Positions 23,688 through 36,515 of a DNA stretch of 64,000 nt are shown one piece after another. The DNA comes from Monarcha castaneiventris obscurior. Lineage: Eukaryota; Chordata; Aves; Passeriformes; Monarchidae. Position 1 is the first letter of the stretch; the number at the start of each line of letters is the position of its first letter. The stretch spans positions 1,240,001 through 1,304,000 of the forward strand of contig JAMPIT010000300.1 of the NCBI GenBank assembly GCA_026261815.1, written 5' to 3'. The translations under genes and the position numbers were made by a program. The notes under the pieces are model-generated. The model saw nothing but the letters and a program-made list of their open reading frames with translations. It was not told where the DNA came from and did not search any database.

Positions 23688-23768
23688 GCTGGCCGCAAGG
23701 AAAGAAGTGATGCCCTGAACTCTGCCATTGATAAAATGACCAAAAAGACCAGAGACCTGCGCAGACAG
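23688..23768 (+). CDS. CTNNA1: CTNNA1 exon (about residues 355-381; probably exon 8)
   Basis: Alpha-E-catenin links the cadherin/beta-catenin complex to F-actin at adherens junctions. This 81-base exon (27 codons, phase 0 at both ends) starts after TTTCCAG and ends CAG|GTAATG. It encodes AGRKERSDALNSAIDK and then MTKKTRDLRRQ, from the end of the M1 (vinculin-binding) bundle. The SDALNSAIDK wording is typical of CTNNA1, not CTNNA2. Numbering follows human alpha-E-catenin and is anchored on the later phospho-linker. The Met at 23736 corresponds to Met371, the first Met available to a transcript starting in the preceding intron. Earlier exons encoding residues 1-354 are outside the window. Confidence 0.95.
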
Positions 23769-24596
23769 GTAATGAATGTGTCACAGGTGGTGCTGGCTGA
23801 GACACGCGAGTGCCTTAATGAATAAACTGCAGCATGTGTGCCCTCTGGGAAATGTTGTCTGGGGATTTGTTTCTGGTGGGCTGTGGGTTTGCTGGCCTGT
23901 CTTCAGTGAATTAAAAGCCAGAAGCTTCCAGTGCGTGGCTCAGAGGGAAGCACAGGGTGGGAATGTAATTCACTGTTAATTCCCTGTTAACTGTGTGATA
24001 CAAATGTTGGAGTCTTAGTCATCCTCATGGCAAGAGAGAGAAACCCAAACAAAACCTCTCAAAAAACAACTTTCATGTTAAGGATTTTGAAGATAATCAG
24101 TGGTATTTTGTAATTCTGGTGGTGTTCATCTCAACCTGTTTTATTTGAGAACTATATTTATGTAGCACCAGCCTTTCGTCTGTTTGGTTTTAAAGCAATA
24201 TATTCCCATTTTTGAGTAAGTGAGAACATGGATGAGGTTTGTTGAAAAATGTTTTTATTCTAGCAGAAAAATAAAAAAGTTAAATCAGTGTATTGTTTAA
24301 TCAGCTGAGGGAAAGCAGCAAATTTACTCAGACAAAACCAATATGAGCTGCTAAATCAATATTTGTGGCCAAACTGGTGACTTGCACTTCTATAACTAAT
24401 CAATTTTTTAAGGAGATTTAATTTAAATTTAAGCAAAAAGTGTGTAGACAAGACCTAGTGCAAGGAAAGCCTTGGTCACACAAAGGAAAAGGGATCAATG
24501 ACAAAAGTAGTTTAAGCTTTACGTAGTAATACCTTAAGAGGGAAACAGCAGTGGAACACTACTGAAGAATAACTCATTCTTTTATTTTTATTTTAG
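23769..24596 (+). other. CTNNA1: CTNNA1 intron (828 bases)
   Basis: This is a short phase-0 intron from GTAATG to TTTTATTTTAG. It is AT-rich and no repeat or gene is seen in it. Confidence 0.85.
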
Positions 24597-24749
24597 CTCC
24601 GCAAAGCTGTTATGGACCATGTTTCAGACTCTTTTCTGGAAACAAATGTTCCTCTTTTAGTATTGATTGAAGCTGCCAAGAATGGGAATGAAAAAGAAGT
24701 TAAAGAATATGCCCAGGTTTTCCGTGAACATGCCAACAAACTGATTGAG
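24597..24749 (+). CDS. CTNNA1: CTNNA1 exon (about residues 382-432; probably exon 9)
   Basis: This exon is 153 bases (51 codons, phase 0-0), running from the acceptor TTTTAG to the donor GAG|GTAAGA. It begins LRKAVMDHVSDSFLETNVP and ends FREHANKLIE. It spans the M1-M2 hinge and the first M2 helices of the mechanosensing modulatory domain, whose unfolding under tension exposes the vinculin site. The penultimate residue matches human Ile431, a position altered in a human macular pattern dystrophy, and it is the ancestral Ile here. No frameshift or stop is present. Confidence 0.96.
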
Positions 24750-25323
24750 GTAAGATGGTACAAATTAAAATTTAATTGTTCCTAGTTAAATTAAGGCAAG
24801 ACTAGGCAAAACAGGTTTTTCAATTCTATTGAAGCACAAAGCAAATTCTGCAATAAATTTCCTTTTAAAATTTTATTTGAATGAATTTAAACACTATTTA
24901 ATATTTAAGTAATTGAAAATATAAGCTTATCAAAAGGAGCTGTTAAATAACCCATGTAGTTGTGGATAATACAATGTGAGTATATGATAAAGGTTTTGTT
25001 ACTTGGAGGTGGTCATTTGGAGTAAGGGAGACCGGGGCAAGATTGTCCTGCTGGACAGTTTGACCCATTGCTTTGAAGCCTGGAGGGTTTTTCTTTCCAG
25101 TAAAATCCCACTGAATATAAACAGGCCTTTTATGTGAAGGCTTTTAGAATGAAAACCTGCTCATGTGTGTGTAAAGAGCAAACAAAACACTTGGAATGAC
25201 AACACAACTGATCCCTGCCATCCCTCTGTAATGAAAACCCAAAGGCTCTCAGCTGGTGGAACTGCAGACCAGAGCTCTAATTGGGGGGAAAACCAGGTTA
25301 AATGGGACCAACCTGTCTTAACT

Positions 25324-25630
25324 GGAATCCCAGGATCACTGGAGTTGGAAAAGCTCTCCCAGCCCATCGAGGCCGAGCTGTGCCCGATGCCCACCTTGTC
25401 CCCAGCCCAGAGCTCTGAGTGCCACCTCCAGCCCTTCCTTGGACACCTCCAGGGATGGGGGCTCCAAACCTCCCTGGGCAGCCCCTGCCAAGGCCTGAGC
25501 ACCCTTTCCATGCAGAAATTCCTGCTGATCTCCCCTAGCACAGCTTGAGGCCATTCCCTCTTGTCCTCGCACTCATTGCCTGCAGAAGAGGCTGACCCTC
25601 ACCTGGCTGCCCCTCCTGTCAGGCATTGCT
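25324..25630 (-). mobile_element. CR1 LINE 3' fragment
   Basis: The plus strand reads GGAATCCCAGGATCACTGGA and then GTTGGAAAAGCTCTCCCAGC, a diverged reverse complement of a CR1 3' end. The minus-strand reading includes F-C-M-E-R-V-L-R-P-W-Q-G-L-P-R-E-V, corresponding to the CR1 ORF2 C-terminus (F-T-E-R-V...L-P-R-E-V). It is about 300 bases, 5'-truncated. Confidence 0.85.
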
Positions 25631-28600
25631 TTAAGGGTCATGAGTGTAGTGTTGAGGGAAGCAGATTTCCAAGGGCGGTGTGTGTGCAGCGAGCAGCAGC
25701 AGAGCATGCCCCATGTTCATGGATGCACCTCGGGAGCCTCGGCCCCTTGCCACGGCCTTTGCGTGAGAGTTCTGTGCCAGCTGATGCTGAATGGCAAGGA
25801 GCAAACAGCTATAGGTATTGTTGAGGAAACATGCCACTAGGAATAAGCTTCAAAAACTCCTCCTGTGCTCTTCCGTGCTTTGAGGCTCTGGCTGGTTGTG
25901 CTTAACCTCAGCAGCTCCCTGGGAACAGTCCCAGGCCGCTTGGTGTGGTTTTGCTCTCTTGGTGTCTCTGGGTTTGATAATGGAGTCCATGTGTCTCCAA
26001 GGCTCGTGGGGAATACTCTCACACAGCTGGGCAGATTGAAATTGCTCAAGAGTAAGACTTACCAGACATCAGTAAAAGTAGTTTCTGACTTGCACAATGT
26101 ATTTTTTGTAGGGTTCTGAGTGCACTTTGCAACTGCCCCATAGTCTGGCATGCATGAAGTTTGTCCAGCTCTTTAGAGCTGCTGTCTAAGCAATGAAGAT
26201 CTTTGATTCCCTGAAGGCATCCATTTTTCACTTTGGCTTGTCATGTTTCAGCGTCAGTGCTGTCCTCCTAGAGTTGCAAAGTTATTCTAATCTAAATTTT
26301 AAGTAACTGACGTTGTTCTGCAAAGCAGCATGTGGAAGGAAGGCAGTGCTGCTGTGCCCTGCCTTGGCAGCAGGATACAGCCTTGGGAACACTTTGAAGT
26401 GGGTTTGGTCTAAAGCCTCCCTTCTTTATGTTGCAAGCCTGATTTATCTAGAAAATTATTTTTAGGGCTTGTTTACAGGAGAAGATGAATGAAGCAGTGC
26501 CTGTTCTGCCGCAGTTCTGCTACCTTCTCAGCGGATGTGTGGTGTCCACACAAGGAATTTATTGGCATATTTACAGAGGAATAATTGTGTTGCTCTGTCC
26601 CTGAGCTTCTCCCCAGCCCTTGCCAGGTGTGCCCTTTCTCCCTGTCCCCTCAGGAGCCGTGTCCCACGGGAGCAGCCACAGTTCCATCCCCTCTGGCCCT
26701 GGCCCTTCCTGGTGTGCAAATGCCAAGCTGCAGAGGAGTTTTCCAGAGCCTCTGTACAGCCAGACACTCTTGTCTTCCAAGGACTATTCCCCTGAAAGGA
26801 GACATTCAGCAATATTTTTGACTGACATCAAAAGGTTCTGCTAAAATGATATGCTGCTGCAACAGCTTTTTGAAGGCTTGGTTATTGCTTTTGCTGTCTG
26901 AAATGTAACTGTAGTTGCAGAGTAGCATGATCTGGATGGTTTATAAACCTCTTCCCTGAATGGAGATGGATTAATATATACACGTAGCTTCGACAGAGGG
27001 GGAGTAGTGCTCCTGCAGAGCCCTTGTCTTGAGGGGCAGGAGAGCCTCTGGAGTCGTATGAGATGTCACATTCACTGTGTGGGAAGATGGGTCAGGGTGG
27101 GTTGCACTTGAAATGTCTTGTGTCTCTGCCAGAATGGAGAAGGATGTGTGCAAGTTCCCTCATGATTCTGCTCTTGGGCAGGAAACTCAAGAGAAACAAT
27201 AAAAGATTGTGTTAGAGCAGAGCAGATGTTTCTCCCGTTGAGATGGGAAATGATTGCTTCCACCTGCTTTCAGGGGGAGATGAGTGTGCAGGGAGCTTAT
27301 CAGAACTGGCCTCACAAGTGCTGCTGAGCGACTCAAGACATCAAATGTGCCAAAACAGCTGTAGCACGGAGTGGAGCTGTGGTGCATCGTGCCGTCTCTC
27401 CCGTGGTTTAGATGTAGAGGGGAGCACATCCTTCCCTTCGATGCTGAGCGAGGGCAGGAAACGTGTGGGAGATGCTGCTCTGCCCTGGGGAGCTTGGCAC
27501 ATCCCCACTGGACTGCTGGGAGGGTTTGCACCTTGGCTTAATATCCCCGTGTCTGTGAGCTGGAGGAGTCAGTGAAGCAGCCCCTGAGAGATATATCATG
27601 AGATAGATTGATTTTATTTTCCATACTGAACTGTTGCAGGTGTTGGCCGGACAGGAGGAGTGGCAGTCCTGGTTCTGCCCTGGGGTAGCACAGGGAGTTC
27701 TTGCTCCTGCAGTGCAGGGCTGTTTATGGGCCCTCCAAGTACCCATAAAGAGATGCAAGCACATGATTTGGGTAATTTCGTTTTGAAATGTTCCCTTCAT
27801 GGCAGCGCAGCACTGTCTGCTTTTATGGTTCCTAACGTCCAGGCAGCCAAATTTGACCAAAAGGTGCAATAACCACAAAAGCCTGATTTGCCTGCTGGGT
27901 CTGTGTCTTCTAGAGAACCCATACCAAGTGCATCCCAAAGGGCTCCCATCTAATTTGTTTGCCTCATAGTAAAATCCTAACACTTTTATCCTGCCTTTTG
28001 AAAACTGGGTAACAGAAAAAGAGTAGAATTAGCCTTGTCTCAGTTGAATAATACGTTTCAAAGATAGCTTTCAAAATTGCTCTGTGCTAACAGACCATTA
28101 ACTCTGGCTGGATTTGGTTAAAGGAGTTTAATTCAGGAATTGAGAAGCCAATTTCAATGTAACACATAAGAATAACAGAAAAGACGGCATTCAGGGAGCC
28201 AGCGAAGAAAAACTTAAATTCACTTGTAAACTATGAAAGTCTTCCCAGTCTCTAGCTTGGGAACTACTTAGTCCATTCCAATGGTTTTTCCCACTGGGTG
28301 AGGTAGCCTTGGCTCTCCAGCCTCTGGCTTTGCTCTTGAGGAAGGACAGCTTGGCACTGGCATCCTTGGAGTCACTGTTGCTCCCCAGAAGAGACGGGGC
28401 TGTCCTGCAGCCTGGTGCTCGTGGGCTCTGATGTCACTGAGCAGCACGCTGGCTCTTCGTCCCTGCCAGGCTTTGAAGAGTGTTTGTGCTGAGCTGCCTT
28501 TGTGCCGCTCCCCAGGATGCTCCGGCCTGCTCCTGCTAAGGGAAAAAGCCAGACGTGTTAAGCAGAAACCTTTGCTACACTGTTGAATGCTTTAGAAAAA

Positions 28601-31417
28601 TAAAAATTAGCTTGTCAATTTCTCACTTTTTACACTGTGCACAGTGTAACCCTGTGTAGTTTTAATGGAAAATTTTTCAGACATTGGAAAAATTAGGAAG
28701 TAAAAGGTAAATGAGGGCAGAGTCCAGGTTAAAATCCTCCAGTTTGCTTGCTGAAGAATATTTTGGAGAATATTTTTGGAGTTTGTAGTTCCTTAAAAAG
28801 AACAAATAATCTCTTCCTCTGGAACCCACTACCCCTGTGTCAAATGTTTTTCTCAACTTAAATTTTATTTATAAGTCTTCTTGTCAGAGAAATATTGGTA
28901 AGACCAAGGAGGCAAAAGCTCTCAATGATGTTTCATAAGCATTGATTTTTTTTTCTAATTGCTTTAATTTATCTGAAAAGACTGCTCTGTGCCTTTTTTT
29001 AATGCACTGGGTTGCATCTTGCATATGGAGTGATGATTTTCTCATTTTCAGTGAAACCCATGAACAGATGCAGACAGCAAATTTATTTGCTTGGAAAGAA
29101 TCACATTTGGGCACTTGCAGCTCCATAAGCTTTCTGTAGCCTCTTGCTCTGACATTTCCCCCTTCTGTTGCCCTCACTGTCTCGCCCAATGTCCTGGAGT
29201 CATTCTTCAGATCTCAGTCTAAAAATACCCCTCTCCCAAAGCCTGAAGCTTTGCACACTTGCTACATTTTTCTTGCAATTATCCTGATTTGCTCAGACTT
29301 GCAGCCTGTATGTTCTTTGGAGAGTCTTAACAGCTGCAGGTTTTTTACATGTGAAAGGCTTTTGAAAAATGTGAAGTGGATAAAACATAGCTTGGATTTA
29401 AAATAAAAACTGGCTTTTGGACTGGAGGCATGGTGGAGGTTTTGAAAAGCTGAGACTTGGCTGTCCCCTGGTCACGAGATGTCACTTACCTGGGCATGGC
29501 CATGCACCGTTCATTGCAAACAAGGCATGGAGTGGAAAAATCCGGCAGATCCAGAAGTTAATCTGCTCTGACAAGATTATCCTCTGTGTCCATCAGCCAC
29601 CTGATTTCCAGAGTTTCTACAGAGTTTTCCAATCATCTCTGGAGGTGGCTTTGCTCATTCTTTCAATGCTCTCCCCTCGTGCCTGCCAGCACGGGGATGC
29701 TGTGGATCAGTCTGGGCTGCCAGGCAGGGATGAGGTTCCTGGGATGCAGTGCAGACAAGCACTTGGCACCCAACTCAGGTATTGACTTGCAGTGTTTTTC
29801 TGAATTTTATTCATATCTCAAAACCCAGCATTTTCCAGGCTAGGATCATTACCGGGGTACCTCAGCACCTATTCTTCCAGTACTCTCATTTACAGAGGGG
29901 GAAAAAATCTGCTAACTCAGGTTTGTCTTTTATTGCTTTTATTTTGAATGTAATTTTGTATTACAAGGGAAGTGTCCTTGCACTGTAGTCTGGAGAAGAG
30001 AGGCAGAGTTATTTCCCATTTAAAATGGAGAACAAAATGAGCAAAATATCTCTTCCAAAGCACAAGCACGTTTTCTGTAATTTGTCTATAGATAGCCTTG
30101 GCAGCAATTTAAAACTAATGTCTTCAATAAATGACCAGTGTAACTCTAATGTGCCCTCTAAAGTCTGACACTCTTCAACAGCCGATGCACTTTCCTTGTA
30201 AGTTCATTTTATTAGTCAACTAATTCATAAATAAATTAAATTCTTCTCGTAGAACATGCTTTCCTTACATTCATAATCAGGAAAGCAGGAAAGCCTCAGC
30301 ATAAAAATGTTCCTACATTTTTCAGCAAAACTGGATATACAAATTTAATACATCATACATAAGTAAAGGCAAGTGACCTTTTAATAGGATGACTTCTGTT
30401 CTTGTAAGGTTATTTTTTGAGGCCAATCTTCTAATGCTACACCAAATAATGTATGAAAGGGTCTGTAGGATGCTGGTAGAGTTTAAAAATCGTGTTGGAA
30501 GAGAAATAAGAGACTTCAGGATAATCTTTCTGTCCAGATTTCATTGTAAGTGCACATAGGGGAGCAGGGCCACAACAGTGAAACTGATGGGAGAGATGAA
30601 GGGATTGAGTCCTCACAAATCTGGGCAGGGATTGGGCTGTTTGGAGACAATTTCTGCCTTTGGAAATCCTCTTGGTTTGCTGGTGCTGCGTGGAGGAGAG
30701 GCATTTCTGCCACACCTCGCTGTGTGACTGCTGACAGGGAAGGGCTTGCTCTGTGCACACCTGGGCCAAGGGAGATGTGGAGGGGGTAGAATTTGGAGGT
30801 GAATGAGTGTAGGGTGGGGAAAATATTCCTGTGCTTTTATTCCACTAAAAACTGCCCTGTGTCTACTCTGTTCCTTTTTCCTTTGGAAACAGAAGCTTTT
30901 GCAGGAAGGGAAATGTGTAAAAGTGGTCAGGAAGTGTGGGAACAGTTGGGTTTAGGTGGTGTTAACATGATGTCTTCAGAGGTAGCTGAAAAGCCATAGA
31001 GTCCTTTTGTTTTCCAGATATTTAAGTCTTAATTCCAACAGCATTTTAAAGTAGCTTTTTGGGTGAAGCTTTTATAGATGTGGCATAAACGTTTTAATTC
31101 TTGATATTTAGCTAAAAGCCTTGATGCAGGTCTGGATTTTCATCATCTTAGTCATTAGCAATATTGGATTATTAGTCATGTCATGTCATCAAGGAGTTGC
31201 CTGAAATCTGTGTAGAGCTCATTACTGACACTGTTTAGTCGTCTTCCTCAAGAGCACAGTGTACTGACAATTACAGTTACACTGCCATGAACAGTTGTCT
31301 GAATCACCAGAAACTGGTTTAAGCAGCTAATAATAGGTACCAGCTTGGAAGCCTTTAGTCAGATCAGAAGGCAGCATGTTCTGAGTGATGAGCAAACTGA
31401 GATGGGAAAGAAGTACA

Positions 31418-31833
31418 ATTTCACAGAATTTCAGACTGGTTTGGGCTGGGAGGGACCTTAAAGCTCATCTCACTCCACCCCCTGCCATGGCAGGGACACC
31501 TCCCACTGTTCCAGGCTGCTCCAAGCCCCAGTGTCCAGCCTGGCCTTGGGCACTGCCAGGGATCCAGGGGCAGCCACAGCTGCTCTGGGCACCCTGTGCC
31601 AGGGCCTGCCCACCCTCCCAGGGAACAATTCCTTCCCAATATCCCATCCATCCCTGCCCTCTGGCAGTGGGAAGCCATTCCCCCTTGCTCTGTCCCTCCA
31701 TCCATTGTCCCAAGTCCCTCTCCAGCTCTCCTGGAGCCCCTTTAGGCCCTGGAAGGGGCTCTAAGGTCTCTTCAGAGCCTTCTCTTCTCCAGGCTGAACG
31801 CCCCCAGCTGTCCCAGCCTGTCTTCGTTTCCAC
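31418..31833 (-). mobile_element. CR1 LINE 3' fragment
   Basis: It begins TTTCACAGAATTTCAGACTG on the plus strand, followed by the GGTTTGGGCTGGGAGGGACC block and a long GC-rich stretch. The order is the reverse complement of the plus-strand CR1 copies at 40100 and 46900, including the CATGGCAGGGACACC and AACAATTCCTTCCC segments. The close match between these copies suggests one subfamily of similar age. Confidence 0.92.
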
Positions 31834-32828
31834 TTTGATAAACACAGAGACATTTTTGGGTAGGGATAATTCTTTGGGTACTGTCCAAATATCACTACTA
31901 GAAACGCTTTTATTTTAAGGAAAGGTATTTGTGTTGCTAAGAAGCATCTCAGATGAGGGTTTGCTTTGAAGGTTTCAGCTGAAGCTGAGCTCTCCATCAC
32001 ACAGCAGTGGTGTCACTGTTGTCGTGGTAGCTCAGACAGACTTGTGTAACTAATGTGGTTCGTGATTATAACATTTTAACACTTCAGCTTGTTTGTCTGA
32101 GGGAGGAATAGTTCCTGTGCCAGCAGTTACATCTGCTGCCACAGCTGCATCGACGAGGGGCACGGTGCCCATGTCGCACACTGGTGTTGCTGTACCAGCC
32201 CTGCTTTCCCTCAGGTCTGTACAGAGGATAATCCACCAGGCTGGAAATAAAGAAATTGCTGCACTTTCCTACTGTGGGTATGGTTTATGCCATAGATGTA
32301 TTGATTCCCTTCAAACACCTCTTCTTCCACTGTAATTGAAAAACTTCCCTGTTGGCAAGAGAGAAGTTGTGTCCATGCTGCCCTTGCTGCACAGTAAATG
32401 GAGCCCAGTCTGGTTTGTCCTGATGCACAAACTCTGGGATTGCCCAGCTGTGCGACAAATTTCCCTTCTCTGTGAAACCTTGGCAACACATGGGTTGCTC
32501 TCTGTTGGGGAAGAACATTTCCTCAGGGCATGGAAGGAGCCCACCACTGTGGAGCAGAGCTTTTGCAGGACAGCTGTATCTGGAATGGCACCAGGGAGCT
32601 GGAGAGGTATTTGGAGACAGCTCTGGACAGTGTGAGAGGCAAGTGCAAAGCTGTTTTCCTTAATTAGAATTTTAAACACACAGATACAGCTAGAAATGTG
32701 GAAGTATTAAGGTGTAATCCCAAACAAAAGATGGTCACCCAGGAAAATACTAAGTGGTCACTTCAATATAACAGGGAGCAGAAGGTACACAATGCATTTA
32801 TTTTTATACTATTCTATTACTTACAAGA

Positions 32829-33110
32829 GCATGGAGAGACAGAGCAAGGGAGAATGGCTTCCCACTGCCAGAGGGCAGGGTCAGATGGGATTTGGGTGAG
32901 AAATTCCTCCCTGTGAGGGTGGGCAGGCCCTGGCACAGGGTACCCAGAGAAGCTGTGGCTGCCCCTGGATCCCTGGCAGTGCCCAAGGCCAGGCTGGACA
33001 GGGCTTAGAGGAACCTGCGCTGGTGGAAGGTGTCCCTGCCCATGGCAGGGGTGGCACTGGATGAACTTTAAGGTCCCTCCCAGCCCAAACCAGTCTGTGA
33101 TTCTGTGGTG
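32829..33110 (+). mobile_element. CR1 LINE 3' fragment
   Basis: It runs from the GGCTTCCCACTGCCAGAGGG block to the terminal CCAAACCAGTCTGTGATTCT on the plus strand. It is the opposite orientation to the copy 1 kb to the left, so the two form an inverted pair that could pair in a transcript (inference). Confidence 0.92.
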
Positions 33111-34974
33111 TTGTCTCTAATCCCCTTCTCCTGCCATCACTTGCCAGCCTGTTGAAATAACAAACTGTGTAACCTCCCTTTCTCATTGTGCAAAACTTTG
33201 GAATCAAAAATGCCTACCCTTTGCTTGCCAGTTTTGTTCCAGCCAGCTGAAACTTCCCCTCCTTGTGTTTATAACCAGACTTGGAATGAAAACTGCTGTC
33301 ATCTTCGCGTGAGGCTGCAGAGCTCTGGAAATAGCAGTTCCCTCAGTTTAGTCCTTCATTCCCCCCGGTGCTTTACGTCTGCAGTTTGTCTGTGTGTGTC
33401 TGTTTTATTTAAAGGCTTTTACTATTTTCAGTTAATACATTGGGATTCTGTTGCCCACAACAAGCTCTTGCAAGGTACCTTCTGTGGAGCTGCAGCCACA
33501 TGCAGCTACTTAAGTCATATAAAATCACAAAGCAGTTTGACAGCATGGCTCCGGTAACTCTCTGCACAGTCCCAGGGGATTTGATCCCAAGTCCTCCTGT
33601 ATTAAAGAAGTGGAACTTTTTGTGTAATTCCTCGTTAGCTCTGCCTCTGCAAAATGAGGGATTTGTAGGGTTGGAGCTGTAACACATCTACAGCTGTAAC
33701 ACTTCTCCCTCATGCAGCACCTGTTAGGGCTGGCTGTTAAAATGCTCAGATTTCTCTTGAATATTGAGTGTAGTGTACAGGTAAATAAATAAATGTATGG
33801 ACTTAGTGAATAATGAAAGCCTTTCTGCAGAGGGATGGGGATTACATAATCGACACATCTCTTCTGAGAGTCCTCACTTGCCATTAGTTTTGCCAGAACA
33901 GTTGTTTCTGCAGACAAATTCATTTCCTGAGCTTTGACCAACATGAAGGAAATCAGGACAGGTTTTTTTTAATATGGAGAAGGAAGAAATTAGCTGTGCT
34001 GTATTTGAATTTTGTAAGAATATCAGATACACTTTTCTTTAGCAAATCCCTAGGAGGAGAATGTTCAATTGCTGCCCGTCCATTCTTTCTTTTTTTTGCT
34101 TTTAAAATGGGTGATTTTTTAAAGCTGCTTAAAAGTTGGATTTGCATTCCCAGAGAAATTGTAAAATGTGAGGCAAAGAAAATAGAACAAGCAGCTGAAT
34201 TTTTGAAGTTTGATCAGAAATGAAAATGCCAGGAACACCTTTGAAAAGCTTGGTTTCCGTGGTGTTGAAATTCCCAAAGTATCTGTGTACACATGGATGT
34301 GGGTTTGTTATTTTTGTGTAAGAGTTTTTGAGCACTGGTTACGAGAGGATTCTGCTTAATGTCAAACTGAAAAGTTTGTCAGTGTAAGACAGTCAGAAAA
34401 CTTCTTTCTGCAATGCTATTTTTACAACTGCAGGTTCAAACGAGAGTGCTCAGGCTCTCAGGATTCAATTAGTGCGTGTTTGGCTCCTGCACAGAGATGT
34501 GTAATCCGGGGTTGTGGCAATGCTGGGTGGCAGGGCCAGCTCTGACAACATTCAATTATGCAACAATAAACACATTACAGAGCCTTCTTTGGGCTGCACC
34601 AGCTCGGGGTGGTTGCAGCAGCACCCACTTTGGAGACTTTGCCTTCTTGACTGCCTGAAGAACCTGTCCTGAAAACTTGACCTGTAAACAAGGAGGAGAA
34701 ACCTGGCAGGTGTTTCTGTGAAGTCAATCCAGGTGCATAGTTCAGAGGCTTTAATACATACTTTTATTGTCAGCCTTTGAAATCCTTGAAAAGGAAGGTT
34801 TAAAGTGTTAGAGATTATAATTCCTTTTTTTTTCTATTGCATTTTTCGTCTCTTGTTGAAAACGCGATTTGCCAGTCCTTCAATAAAGAGTTCCCTGTAA
34901 AGCAACCCCTCTGCCTAAGCCAGGGAGTCTGTGCAAAGAGAAGGTGGAACAAACACCAAGCTGGGGCATTGTTA

Positions 34975-35090
34975 CACAGAATCACAGAATGCTCTGAGTT
35001 GGAAGGGACCCGCAAGGATCATCAAGTCCAGCTTTTAAGTGAATGGGGGTCAGACCCACAACCTTGGTGTTACTACTAGCATTGCTGGGT
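34975..35090 (-). mobile_element. Short CR1 LINE 3' fragment
   Basis: ACACAGAATCACAGAATGCT followed by GAGTTGGAAGGGACCCGCAA is a CR1 terminus in reverse complement. The next part (CAGACCCACAACCTTGGTGT) belongs to a different CR1 subfamily from the other copies. It is about 115 bases. Confidence 0.8.
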
Positions 35091-35556
35091 TATGCTCAAT
35101 ATTGTAATTTAAGAAACTTAACACTGACCCCAAACTTGTGTAGTTGAAGCTACTGCAGTTTTTTAATTGCTGGAAGACTTAGCTTCTTAGTCATGATCTG
35201 AACAAATTTTGAGTTTAAAAAACAAAAACAAACCGAAAAAACCGTATTTCATGTGGAAAAGGTAAAACCTGTGTCTTGTCAGGGAAGGCGGTTCTCTGCC
35301 ACAAATTGTTACTAATGGTAGAAAGAACAGCTTTAGAAATGTCAAGTTTTTCCTGGTTTAAAAATTAGTAAATTCTGAAGAGTCAAAGTTAACTAGAATT
35401 TGAGATGCAATCACTCCGTGACAGATGGTACAATATTTTTTTTAATATTGGATTTACACCGTCTTACTAATAACATATTCCCAGCTGACCCTTTGCCCTG
35501 AGATAGCATCTGCCTCTCAGAAGGAACCAGTTAAGTTATGCCTCCTCCAAAGGCAG

Positions 35557-36515
35557 AACCACAGAAGCATTTAAGTTGGAAAAGCCCTCTGAGATCCTTG
35601 AGTCCAACCATTTGCCCAGCACTGCCAAGGCCACCACTAAACTCTGTCCCCAAGTGCCACATCTGCATGGCTTTAAAATGCCCCCAGGGATGGTGACTCC
35701 ACCACTGCCCTGGGCAGCTGTGCCAGGGTTTGACAACGCTTTCAGTGAAGAAACTTTCTCTGGTACCCACCCTGAGCCTCCCCTGGCCCAGCCTGAGGCC
35801 GTTCCCTCTCCTCCTGTCCCTGTTCCCTGGGAGCAGAGCCCGACCCCCCCCGGCTGCCCCCTCCTGTCAGGGACTTGTGCAGAGCCACAAGGTCCCCCCT
35901 GAGCCTCCTTTTCTCCAGGCTGAGCCCCTTTCCCAGCTCCCTCAGCCACTCCTGGGGCTCCAGCCCCTTCCCAGCTCCGTTCCCTGCCCTGGGCACGCTC
36001 CAGCCCCTCCAGGGCTCTCTGGCCATGAGGGCCCAGAGCTGGACACAGCCCTTGAGGTCCCTCAGCAGGGCCAGCACAGGGCACAAGCACTGTCCTGGTC
36101 CTGCTGCCATGGCTGGCACAGCCCAGGGGCTGGTGGCCTCCTTGCCCCCTGGGCACCCCTGTGCTCGTGTCCAGCAGCTGGCACCACCACGCCCAGGCCT
36201 TTCCTTCTGGACACTTCCCAGCCACTCCTCCCCAGCCTGGAGCATCCATGGTGTTGTTGTGATCCCTGGGCAGGACCCAGCACCTGGCCTGGTTGAACCC
36301 CATACAGATGGCCTCAGCCCATGGATCCAGCCTGTCCAGATCCCTCTGCAGAACCTTCCTGCCCTCCAGCAGATCCACACTCCTGCCCAGCTCGGTGTTG
36401 TCTGTGCATCTACTGAGGGTGCCCTCGATCCTCTCATCCAGGTCACCAGCAAAGACATCAAACAGGACTGGCCCCAGTGCTGAGCCCAGGGAACCCCACT
36501 GATGACCGGCCTGGA
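35557..36515 (-). mobile_element. CR1 LINE fragment with ORF2 C-terminal remnant
   Basis: The minus strand carries an open frame of about 280 codons (36378 down to 35536). It begins [18 protein letters not shown] and continues through the thumb and connection region typical of CR1 ORF2, ending near the CR1 3' tail. Upstream, the F-A-D-D box position reads C-T-D-N, so catalysis is lost. It is about 0.96 kb, 5'-truncated. The open frame is a retrotransposon relic, not a host gene. Confidence 0.92.

Noticed and set aside
35536..36461. 280- and 239-codon minus-strand open frames that look like genes
   Set aside because: They contain [14 protein letters not shown] and other CR1 ORF2 blocks and lie within a CR1 fragment ending in the CR1 tail.
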